Origin: an uncultured Ruminococcus sp. | Lineage (GTDB): Bacteria > Bacillota > Clostridia > Oscillospirales > CAG-272 | Reading direction: 5' to 3' | DNA: 17,749 nucleotides | Assembly (NCBI GenBank): GCA_902782785.1 | Contig: CACZOH010000162.1 | Location: 1 to 17,749, forward strand | Shown: one piece after another, positions 1 to 8,800 of the stretch | Layout of the letters: every line of letters begins with the position of its first letter | How positions within the stretch are numbered: position 1 is the stretch's first letter | Translations under genes and position numbers: made by a program | The notes under the pieces: model-generated | The model's database searches: none | What the model was told of the DNA's origin: nothing | What the model saw: only the letters and a program-made list of their open reading frames with translations

Positions 1-411
1 GAGCAGTATAAAGCTCTGAACAATTACGCCGACCTCAACGGCGACGTCGGCAAGGAATGGCTCGCGCTGTATTATTGTAAGAACGTCAATGCCGCGCCGA
101 TCCTTGCGGACAGCTTCAAAGCCGTGACGGGCTCCGCGAGCATACCCGCGGGATATGTAAAGGGCATACATATGTTCGGTTCATCCGCCGCGGCGAACCT
201 CACCGACAACCGCTATACCTATAACGACAAGTTGAACGGCATTTACGTTTATTATAAGACTGAATCCCCCGCGACCCCCTCCGACGCCGCCAGCACGTTC
301 TCCGGCGGAGCTCTCGCTCTGGTCGGTACCGGCGGAGCCGCCGTCGGCGCGGCGGCGGGCGCTTTTGCGGCTTTGATGATAAAGAAAAAGAAAACACCTC
401 AAACGGCGTGA
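1..411 (+). CDS. C-terminal end of an anchored surface protein, paralogue of the next gene (5' truncated by window)
   Basis: The reading frame is open from base 1 and ends at TGA 409-411, giving the last 136 residues; the start is outside the window. These residues align without a gap to the last 136 residues of the next gene, and about two thirds are identical. Shared blocks include ALN-YADLNGDVGKEWLALY, GY-K-IHMFG and NGIYVYYKTE. The C-terminus has an ASTF motif (289-300), two glycines, a small-residue-rich hydrophobic span, then KKKK and a short tail, so the protein probably ends in the membrane with its bulk outside the cell. The IP-x-GY...IYVYYK portion resembles one blade of a beta-prism (MABP-like) domain; that is inference from motif spacing. 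Function is unknown. It probably belongs to the same operon as the following genes, because the next start codon is 15 bases past its stop. Confidence 0.85.
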   Translation, partial: EQYKALNNYADLNGDVGKEWLALYYCKNVNAAPILADSFKAVTGSASIPAGYVKGIHMFGSSAAANLTDNRYTYNDKLNGIYVYYKTESPATPSDAASTFSGGALALVGTGGAAVGAAAGAFAALMIKKKKTPQTA

Positions 412-426
412 TTGGGAGAAATGATT

Positions 427-2985
427 ATGAAATTCCGTATAATTGTTTCGGTTTTCCTCGCCTTGCTGACGGCGGCTTTTACGCCCCTGCGCGTGCTGGC
501 GGACGCTGCACCCGTATATATAAGCGAGGTAATGGTAGGTATGGGCGAGACCCCGAAAGAGGCGAAAAAAGCTTTGACCGACAAAGGCTTCACCGTGCTT
601 GACCGCGATCTGAACGAAGGCGCGGGGAGCGTCTACAAGACGGATAAGTACGTTTACATCGGATATAAGACGACAAAAGACGCAAACGAGGCGATAACGG
701 ACCTTGCCGTCATGAATATGAACGGCGGATATTCCTTCGCAGACTACGAGGCGCTTATGGATAAGTACCGCGACAGTCAGATAAGGCCGTTCATCGACAA
801 ATTCCTTGCGACGATAAACGAATACCGTGAAAATTACAGATCGGATATACCCGGAAACAAAGCGAAGGCGGATTTCGCGTATTCCGTCCTTTCGCACATC
901 ATAGAGGACGACAGCGGGAGCAATATGGGCGATCTTCTGCTCAATCCCACAAAGGAGGAGCGCGGATTTACTGACGATCAGTACAAAGCGCTCTCCGAGG
1001 AGAATAAGAGAAAGACCGTCGATCTCACCACCGCGCTGATGCAGGGAAACACGCAGGTCGTTTTCCTTATGGAGCAGATGCTCGCGATGGCGTCCGACAC
1101 GAATGAAACCACGTGGATCGAGCGTTTGTCTGAGCTCGGTCCCGACGGACTTGATAAAAAGTACGCGGAAGCGGGAGTCCGTCCGACGGACGCGAAAAAA
1201 GAAATGGCGGCGCTTTACGGCGATACCGCAAAGGTCCTGCTTTCCGGATGGATAGAGCTGCGCACCGCGCTCCTTGAATACGATATGGAGGTAAGCTCGT
1301 CGGATAACGGCGGGACTGAGGATGCGGGCGAGATCGAATTACCGTCGCAGTACGACATCCCCGTATCGGAAAAAAGCGGCGATACGCCCGATCTTGAGAA
1401 TATAGCGGACGATATCGAGGGAGCGCTCGACTCAGTCACGGAGATCATGGAATACGGAGCGGAGCTCGGCGAGGCGTCCGAGGGCAGCGACGTAGCCGGA
1501 ATTTACGGCGTACTGAAGGAGCTTCCCTACGGCGACGACGGCACGCTTTACGATTTCTTTACGCTCGACTACGGCGAGGTCAGCGGCGGCAATATATCCG
1601 CGCTCTACCCGTTAGCGAGCACTCTGACCGAGGGTCAGATCGCGGCGCTCGATCTTCTGCCGCTGAAGCTTCTCGTTCAGATCGGCGCGACGGTCGGCGA
1701 CGCTTTTGAGCAGTTCAGCCCCGAAAACTCAAATTTATTTGAGGGCGTTGATTTTCTCGGCGGCATATCAATATATCTCGACGTCAACCGCGAGCTTTTC
1801 GGCGACAAGGTCGCCCTTACGAGCGAGGCGCTGAGAGAGGGCTTTGACAGAGAACTCGGGTGGATGAAGCCCGACTCAGATCTTTTGGGACTTTCCAAAC
1901 TCACGACGCTCTCCTGGGCGGTGACGGGCTTTTTCGGCGCGGCAACTCTGGTGTCCGTCATCAAATGCGCAAGAGCTCCGGGACAGTACCAAACGGCGTT
2001 AGACAAGTTTTACGAGGTCGACGGCGCCATAAACGATTTCTTTGATAATTGCAATATAGCCGACCAGGGCGGCGGAAGGATCATCAAAGACTGGGATGAA
2101 TTTTACGAGAAGGGTAAGATAAGAGTAGATACCTGGACCAAGCCGGGATATTCAAAGGTCACGTTTGAGATGGACGTTATGGAGGAGGGGCTTGACGGCG
2201 TCGAATACGTCAAGACATCCGAAGTAATGGAGAAGTATTATGACAAAAGCTACAATATAGACGAGCATTACGACAATATAAAAGAATTCAAGGATCAGTT
2301 TGAGGATGCGAAGCGCAACTCATATTACGCTCAGGACAGATGGTTTGTGCTTGAGGTGGTATTCGGCGTGGTGTTCGCCGTGCTGACCGCCATATCCATA
2401 GGACTTACGATATACGACCTTTACCGCTTTTATAACATAGACTACACGCCTATCCCGAAATACATCGTGGACGAGGCGGATATAACGTCGGTCGACGGAA
2501 ACGGAAAACAGATAGTCGTAAGAAACGACGCCGCGTATTACAAGGTCGTCACGACAAACCGGCCGGAAACGCACGGGCAGTATAAAGCCCTGAACGACTA
2601 CGCAGATCTGAACGGCGACGTCGGAAAGGAATGGCTTGCGCTCTATACCGCCGCGCTGCCGGGCGGAGAGCCGATAATAGCGGACAGCTTCACGGTGGTG
2701 ACAGGCTCGACGAGAATACCCGACGGATACGAAAAGAGCATCCATATGTTCGGCTCGACCGCCGCCGCGAACCTGACGGACAGCAGATATACGTATAACG
2801 ACGATCTGAACGGAATTTACGTTTATTATAAGACGGAAAAAGCCGCAAATTCCGCCGAGACCGCAAGCGTGTTCGCGGGCAGTACTCTCGTCCTGGCGGG
2901 AACGGGAGGCGCGGCTGTCGGCGCGGCGCTCGGAGCCGGGACGGTAGCTTTGGCAAAACGCAGAAAGACGTCTGATGAAAAATGA
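427..2985 (+). CDS. Large exported membrane-anchored surface protein with beta-prism-like modules (852 aa)
   Basis: The start is set at ATG 427: GGGAGA (413-418) lies 8 bases upstream and residues 1-25 form a clear signal peptide ending in VLA. The frame is also open from TTG 412, and ATG 421 sits too close to the ribosome binding site. Residues 28-97 hold the shared module: a YISEV strand, then GFTVLDRDLNEGAGS, YVYIGYKTT and AITDL. A long helical, acidic region follows. Two internal hydrophobic segments lie at about 495-515 and 639-662, with a charged stretch of about 125 residues between them. From about 718 the sequence matches the C-terminus of the preceding gene, ending with ASVF (residue 813), a glycine-rich hydrophobic span and KRRK. 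If both internal segments cross the membrane, the 125-residue part would be cytoplasmic. No enzymatic motif was found. A secreted adhesin, scaffold or membrane-active role is possible but unproven. Family not recognised. Confidence 0.9.
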   Translation: MKFRIIVSVFLALLTAAFTPLRVLADAAPVYISEVMVGMGETPKEAKKALTDKGFTVLDRDLNEGAGSVYKTDKYVYIGYKTTKDANEAITDLAVMNMNGGYSFADYEALMDKYRDSQIRPFIDKFLATINEYRENYRSDIPGNKAKADFAYSVLSHIIEDDSGSNMGDLLLNPTKEERGFTDDQYKALSEENKRKTVDLTTALMQGNTQVVFLMEQMLAMASDTNETTWIERLSELGPDGLDKKYAEAGVRPTDAKKEMAALYGDTAKVLLSGWIELRTALLEYDMEVSSSDNGGTEDAGEIELPSQYDIPVSEKSGDTPDLENIADDIEGALDSVTEIMEYGAELGEASEGSDVAGIYGVLKELPYGDDGTLYDFFTLDYGEVSGGNISALYPLASTLTEGQIAALDLLPLKLLVQIGATVGDAFEQFSPENSNLFEGVDFLGGISIYLDVNRELFGDKVALTSEALREGFDRELGWMKPDSDLLGLSKLTTLSWAVTGFFGAATLVSVIKCARAPGQYQTALDKFYEVDGAINDFFDNCNIADQGGGRIIKDWDEFYEKGKIRVDTWTKPGYSKVTFEMDVMEEGLDGVEYVKTSEVMEKYYDKSYNIDEHYDNIKEFKDQFEDAKRNSYYAQDRWFVLEVVFGVVFAVLTAISIGLTIYDLYRFYNIDYTPIPKYIVDEADITSVDGNGKQIVVRNDAAYYKVVTTNRPETHGQYKALNDYADLNGDVGKEWLALYTAALPGGEPIIADSFTVVTGSTRIPDGYEKSIHMFGSTAAANLTDSRYTYNDDLNGIYVYYKTEKAANSAETASVFAGSTLVLAGTGGAAVGAALGAGTVALAKRRKTSDEK

Positions 2986-3052
2986 CCCGGCGGGTGCGTT
3001 TCCCCGCGGATCCGATCAACACTATTTACGTAAGGAAGGACCATTGAAACAT

Positions 3053-4372
3053 ATGAAAGCGACTCTCCGGTTGATACCGTTTGCTCTGATCCTGCTGCTT
3101 TCGCTTGCGGTCCTTGCGCCGCTTGCGGTATACGCCGCGGACGGAGAAGGGATATCGGATATTGCGCTCGCATACGGAGACGGCGGCGCGCAGGAGCTCG
3201 AGGGATCGGGCTATACAGTGATGGGGCGTCCTTTGACCGCGGACGTCTGGCTCGGTTATAAAAAAGGCGGCGACGCCGTGACCGGGCTTGTCGTGTCGTC
3301 CGCTGAGGACGATACGCTGACGGTAAACGGGATCGGATACAGCCGGGCGGGCAGTCTCGGCGGCGCCGGCAGTCTTTATTTCACACACAATAAAAGCGCG
3401 GGCGGCGGTATCCTGTCGCTGACACTGCAAAGCGACGAGGGCTTTGTCGATCAGCCGCTTTACGCGCTGAAAAACGATGGCTCCCTGCCCCTTCGCCGCG
3501 ACGACGGAACGCCCGCCGATCTCGGAGACGGACAGACTTTATACTTGTATATAATGCGCGAAAACGTTTTCCGGCCTTATATTGCAAGCGCTGCGGCGGT
3601 CTTCGGCAGCGACCTTTCCGCCGCGGTCAGAGCCGCCGCGGCGGCGGGCTGCGAGTACTATTACGATCCCGGCGTCAAAACGAACGGCGGGGAGACCGTC
3701 GTGATAGGATATTCGCGCACGGCAAACGAATCCGAGGCCGTCACGCGCATTATCGCCGCGGAAAACGCACCGGATAACGCCGGGTACGAGAGCGCGGGAG
3801 AGATAAAAACGGAAAAACAGTCGTTTTCATTATACGTGACGCGCAACGGCGGCGCGGGAAACCCCGTGCTCGGCTTTACCGGACCGACGGTACCCGTACG
3901 CGCCTCGGACGTTATGAACAAATGGGCGGAGAAGACGTTTGTCAGATTCAACTCCTCCGCGTATTCGATAAATCTGATAAAAAACGACGAGCTTTATATA
4001 AAATTCCAAAAGGACGAGAGTCCTCTGACAAACGTCGCGGTGACGTTTGCCGCGCCGGACGGCGCGACCTTCTCGCCTTTTGCATATATCTGCAAAGCCG
4101 CGGGCTTGCCCGGGTATTCTCCCGCGCAGACCGATACGCAGACAAAGGATACGGAAGACGGTTTCGATCCCGAGGGATATCTGACGGATACGGCTGAAAA
4201 GATAGCCGACGACAAAGCGCCCGATTACATCACGGCGTCCGTATTCGGCGGCGGTACGGTTTACGGCGTTATCATCGCCGCCGCGGCGGCTCTCGGCGCG
4301 GCGTGCGGAGTCATACTGTTCGCCGTAAAAAACAAAAAGCGAAAAGCGGAGGAACAGAACGATGAGAATTAA
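3053..4372 (+). CDS. Exported membrane-anchored protein with two beta-prism-like modules (439 aa)
   Basis: ATG 3053 begins a good signal peptide (residues 1-28, ending VYAA). In-frame TTG 3044 is an alternative, since AAGGAAGGA (3032-3040) suits either start. The frame is open further upstream to 2975, but that would add a charged leader before the signal peptide. Residues about 33-135 and 176-280 hold two copies of a module: a GY or GC strand, then [WV][LI]GYxxx, AVT-[GR][LI], GY--AG-[LI] and SLY[FV]T[RH]N. The same order occurs in the 1668-residue protein two genes downstream, where the join before the second copy (RPYI here, KPRYI there) is also similar. The C-terminus has ASVFGGG (residue 395), an Ala-rich hydrophobic span and KNKKRK. 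Its stop overlaps the next gene by 11 bases, so the two are likely translationally coupled. Probably a surface protein; function unknown. Confidence 0.9.
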   Translation: MKATLRLIPFALILLLSLAVLAPLAVYAADGEGISDIALAYGDGGAQELEGSGYTVMGRPLTADVWLGYKKGGDAVTGLVVSSAEDDTLTVNGIGYSRAGSLGGAGSLYFTHNKSAGGGILSLTLQSDEGFVDQPLYALKNDGSLPLRRDDGTPADLGDGQTLYLYIMRENVFRPYIASAAAVFGSDLSAAVRAAAAAGCEYYYDPGVKTNGGETVVIGYSRTANESEAVTRIIAAENAPDNAGYESAGEIKTEKQSFSLYVTRNGGAGNPVLGFTGPTVPVRASDVMNKWAEKTFVRFNSSAYSINLIKNDELYIKFQKDESPLTNVAVTFAAPDGATFSPFAYICKAAGLPGYSPAQTDTQTKDTEDGFDPEGYLTDTAEKIADDKAPDYITASVFGGGTVYGVIIAAAAALGAACGVILFAVKNKKRKAEEQNDEN

Positions 4373-5849
4373 AACGGTCACCGCGCTCCTGCTTCTTTTC
4401 GCGCTTTTATCGCTTTGCATGACCGTTCCGGTCTCGGCTGAGGATGAGATAAAGGGCAAATATGAAATGACCGCCAGCTACACAAATACGGGCGACAAGA
4501 TACGGTATATGCATATCTGGTCCGACAGCATGGATGAGATATGGAACAGTATCGATCACACCGGCGGATTCCGGATCACGGAGATAAAGCTGTATGCCGA
4601 CTGGGACGTCTACGAGGAAAAAACGCTTGATTATTATAACTGCCACGTAGTAGTGGATCTGAACGGCCACAGCATCATACGACATACGGAAGACGGCAGT
4701 CAGATCAAAAACGGCGGTGTTTTCCGCATAAGCAACGACGCACACCTGCAGATAGATGATTCCGATCCCGATTCGGCGGGATACGACGGCATCAGAGGCG
4801 GCGTCATCACGGGCGGCGCGAACACGAACGGAGGCGGCGCTTTCACGCTGACGGACAGATCGAAGCTGACGATAACGGGCGGCACCGTATACCGCTGTAC
4901 GACAAACGAATACGGCGGCGCCGTCATGCTCAAAGGCACGTCGGTAAAGCATCCCGAATTCAAGATGGCGGGCGGCAGGATATATTTCTGTCAAACGACA
5001 GGAGCGTGGTCGAATTCACACGGGGGAGCCGTTTACTGCGATAACGGCAGCGTTGTGCTTTCAAACTGCAGGATAGATTCCTGCTACAGCGAGGACAACG
5101 GCGGCGCGGTATATATGAACGGCGGAAGCTTAAATGCTCAGAACGTGCTTTTCACGGGAAACCACTGTCTTGATTTCGGCGGCGCGATATTCATATCCGG
5201 CGGAAGCCTGCGCGTCGCGCGAAGCCGTTTCTCCTCAAACGAGGCGAAAAAGGACGGGGGCGCCGTATACGCGGACTCGGACGAGGGAGCGCAGTTCCGC
5301 GACTGCATTTTCAATAAAAACAAATCTTACGGAGACGGCGGCGCCTTATACGTAAACGACGACCGCACGTATCTTATAGACACGGACGTTATTGCAAATT
5401 CCGCTTCCGGTTACGGCGGCGGCGTTTACGTTGACAGTATGGACGATATCGGAGTCAAGGGACTTGTGCGCATATACAACAACAGCGGCAAGAACGGCAG
5501 AAACAACCTGACGCTGCAGGACGGCTTCGGTACCCGCGCGCTTCTTTCGGACGGCGGGCTTTACGAGGGGTCGAGCATAGGGCTTTCCTCCACGGGCAAA
5601 AACGTAAAATACGCCGAGGATATAAGCGTGTTCCAGATGGGATATTTCTTCTCCGATTCGGGAGACCTGGTCATGGAGGAGACCTATCAGAGAGAAGCGC
5701 CGATGCTCGCGTCCGTATTTTCCGACGGCGGAGCAATTCCGATAGTTTCAGCCGCCGCGCTGTTCCTGCTGTTCGGCGCGGGGACGTATGCGGTGCTTGC
5801 AAAAAAGAAAAAAGCGGGGGAGGAAAAGAAAAATGAAAAAAGCGCTTAA
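4362..5849 (+). CDS. Exported right-handed beta-helix protein with GGA[VIL] repeats, membrane-anchored (495 aa)
   Basis: GGAGGA (4348-4353) sits 8 bases before ATG 4362, and residues 1-26 are a signal peptide ending in VSA. From about residue 158 to 355 there are repeats starting GGA[VIFL] or GGGV, several about 26 residues apart (for example residues 221, 247, 273 and 299), with F--N or F-GN motifs between them. This GGA[ILV]/FxxN pattern is the hallmark of chlamydial polymorphic-membrane-protein-type repeats and of parallel beta-helices generally. Here it occurs in a Gram-positive-type protein with no autotransporter barrel. The C-terminus carries ASVFSDGG (residue 450), a hydrophobic span and KKKK with an acidic/basic tail, matching its neighbours although the ectodomain is unrelated to theirs. 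Adhesion or glycan binding is a reasonable guess for such a helix. No pectate-lyase catalytic signature was noticed. Confidence 0.9.
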   Translation: MRIKTVTALLLLFALLSLCMTVPVSAEDEIKGKYEMTASYTNTGDKIRYMHIWSDSMDEIWNSIDHTGGFRITEIKLYADWDVYEEKTLDYYNCHVVVDLNGHSIIRHTEDGSQIKNGGVFRISNDAHLQIDDSDPDSAGYDGIRGGVITGGANTNGGGAFTLTDRSKLTITGGTVYRCTTNEYGGAVMLKGTSVKHPEFKMAGGRIYFCQTTGAWSNSHGGAVYCDNGSVVLSNCRIDSCYSEDNGGAVYMNGGSLNAQNVLFTGNHCLDFGGAIFISGGSLRVARSRFSSNEAKKDGGAVYADSDEGAQFRDCIFNKNKSYGDGGALYVNDDRTYLIDTDVIANSASGYGGGVYVDSMDDIGVKGLVRIYNNSGKNGRNNLTLQDGFGTRALLSDGGLYEGSSIGLSSTGKNVKYAEDISVFQMGYFFSDSGDLVMEETYQREAPMLASVFSDGGAIPIVSAAALFLLFGAGTYAVLAKKKKAGEEKKNEKSA

Positions 5850-8800
5850 ATATTTTACCGTTTTCCTCCTGATGATCACGATGCTTACGGCGGGAAACGA
5901 GCTGACGCTTTGCGCGGCGGCGGAAGCCGTGCGCGGACCGGTCTACGTTTATGACGTGCAGATGTTCCAGTCGTCGACGCTTGACGAATGCGTGCGGCTT
6001 TGCCGCGAGGCGGGCTATATACCCGTTGAGCGCAATCTGAATGCGGGCGCGATAGAGAAGGTCAGCTTCGGATCGGACACAGACGCTCCGTCTGTCATTC
6101 TCGGTTATACCACGACGACGAACGTCAATCTTGCCGTGACTGATATTTCGCTTCTGCATATGGGAGAGGGCTACGAGCTCCGTGAATTCCGGACGATCGC
6201 CGCGGCTCTGCTCGCCAAAAATCAGAACTACGCGGAAGGTCTTGCCGCGGCCGCCGCGGATTTTGCGGAGAATTACGACAAGGGCGCTCCCTCCGCGGTG
6301 CACGCGTACAAAATGCTCGATCTTATGTACGTTGACGAGCTTGACAAGCATTGTATGTCCGGATACGTTGAGGAGAGGTCAAACTCGTCGTCATTTCTCG
6401 AGCTGTTCAATTTATCGGGCAGCGTCAAAAAATACTTAAAAGCGAGTAAAGAAAAGAAATTCATAGAGGAGCTTGAACACACGCCCCTCGGAGACTATAT
6501 ACTTGAGGGAAACGCGGACGCGGATTTCTTCGGCAAGCTGCTCTCTCTCGGAACTCCATCGATCGTCAACGCGGTGAACTCCGCGCTCTGCGCGGGAAGC
6601 GCCGAATATGAAAACTACTACGACCCGGAGCTTGACAGATACGAAACGCGCGTCTGGGCTGAGCGTCTTTACGACAGCGACGTGCGCGCGATGACAGAAG
6701 AAGGTCTGACCTCGGACGGATGGCGCGCCTTTGACAGCGCGTATATGGACAGCGCAAGGCAGATCGCGTCGTCGGTCCGTGATTTTGCGACGCAGTATCT
6801 GAACGCCAAAGCGCGCAAAGCGACGGTCGATTCCTTATGCGAAACGGACGCTGACGATCTTGTGGGCGTTACGGAAGAGATGCGGAATATGAAGGATTCC
6901 GATCTTGACGGCGTTTATATGGCGGCGTTTGAAATACTCAACCGCTATAAATACGACGATACGCATCTTTTAGGCGACTGGATAGTTTCCGCCGGAAGCC
7001 GCGCATATTCGGGTGAGACGGATTACAGAGCGCTGTACGTCCTTGCCGACGCGCTGTCTCCGTCGCAGCTGATACTTATGAAATACTGCGGCTTTTCATC
7101 CTTTGTGAACAATATGCTTCAGCCCGACGAGGACGCGGGCGACGCGCAGAAGGCTTTCGACCGGGTCGTAAACGGGCTCAGATCCCTTGTGAGCAAGGGT
7201 GAGGAATACCGTGTTTCCGTATGGATGGGAGTAGACAACAGCGTTTATTACGGAAAAGTCGCAATGACGAGCGACGCGATCCGTCAGGCGGGCTCAAACG
7301 CCGTGCTCCAGCTTACGGAGGAAGAAAAGAGCGCGGAAAACGCACGTATACGCAATATGTATATCGGTATAGGCACCGGGCTCATAACGCTCTTTTCGAT
7401 AGTTGCGAACATCGCCATCAAGGTAAAGAGCGCTGCACTCATCAAGGCGGGCATAAAGCTCGGTATCGCCTCGGCGGGCGGCTTCTGGGCAGGCCTTTCA
7501 ACCGTAACGTCATTTATCTCAAAGCTCAATATCTATCTTCTCATCGCGGAGATAGTGATAACCATCGCGCTTTTCATATACAAAACGGTCAAAAACGAGC
7601 TTCACGTTCCGTCGTCGGAGTACACGGATATGCCGTCGCTTATATTCGAGAGCAAATCCACCTCCTTCGGCGTCCGCGTGGTAAAATACAACGCGATACA
7701 GGAGCCGTACCGCGGGCGTATAGGAGATCTTAACGCCTACGTCGGCTATAAATGGAATATTTTATATGCGTCGCACGATCCGGACGCCGGCTCTCCGCTC
7801 GTTGTGCCGGAAAACGGCGATCCGTTCGTGATGAAGACGGACAACAGCGACGCGCCGAAGGGCTATAAGCCCGTGAGCCGTTTCGGTCAGCTCAGCGCGG
7901 CCGATATGAACAACGGCGCGTACGATCTTAAAAACGGGGAAAAGAATTTCCTTTTCTGTGCGACCGTTGATTCTCAAAACGGAGGAAACGAGGGAAGAAC
8001 CGGCGCTTTTGGAATGTATATCGGCGACGTAAAGCTGTTTTCCGCCGATACCGAGGATCGCGCAAAGGCGATGATCACAACGGCGGCGGGAAACTATTAC
8101 GCCATGGACCGGAACCTCGGAACAAAAAAATCACCCTGCTATCTCGGCTACTCGCTGACAAACTCGGAGCAGAACGCCGTTACCGACATACGGTTTTTCG
8201 CCGGGGAGACGGAAACGAGCATAAGATGGGGCGGCGCGGAATATACGCTTTCCGGTGAGCTTCCGTCGGGCGGCGGACTTTATATAAGCAGAAACAGTCT
8301 TGTGGGGACGCCCATAGGTCCGGAGCTCGCCGGCGTCATATCGCCAAAGGACGCGCCGGAGGGCTGGGAGCCCGTCGTCCATTTTTCGGGCGCGCCTGTC
8401 GCCATGTTCGGAGAAGAGAATGAAAAGTTTGCCATATATTTTGAACCGAAGGTCAAATTTACCGGCGGCGAATTGTATTTAGGCGGCATCTGCTTCTTTG
8501 AAGCTGATTACGATTATAAGACCAACAGCCGCGGCGCGGCGTACGGAAAGACCAACGAGGAGCTGTTCCGTCAGTCCGCCGAAGATGTCCTTTCCGCCCT
8601 TCGCTGGCAGAAGGGCGGGTTAGCGCTCGATCCCGCCGCTTATCCGGGCGGCGCGGTGCCCGATTTGGCTTCAATGACTTATAAAGACGTTGAAAACGCC
8701 CTTGAGCTTACCTCGGGCATGAGTCACAAGGGTATAATCACTTATAACGTCGGTTATTCGTCAAATTATATCGTACACGAGTATCCGGCATATACGCTTA

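Noticed and set aside
412..426. TTG start at 412 for the 852-aa protein
   Set aside because: The ribosome binding site GGGAGA lies inside this extension and is correctly spaced for ATG 427, which also begins the signal peptide.
181..897. Long minus-strand frame of 238 codons
   Set aside because: It lies opposite two well-supported genes, is arginine/valine-rich as expected of the antisense of GC-rich codons, and has no recognisable domain or ribosome binding site.
2986..3052. GC-rich hairpin (GCGGG 2990-2994 with CCCGC 3003-3007) as an internal terminator
   Set aside because: The stem is only 5 bp and no T run follows; at most a minor pause or processing site.
4800..5450. CRISPR or DNA tandem repeat in the GGC-rich region
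   Set aside because: The periodicity is at the protein level (beta-helix coils of about 26 residues); the DNA copies are too diverged and there are no spacers.
5671..6351. Minus-strand frame of 226 codons
   Set aside because: It spans the overlap of two signal-peptide genes on the other strand and has a low-complexity basic composition typical of a shadow frame.
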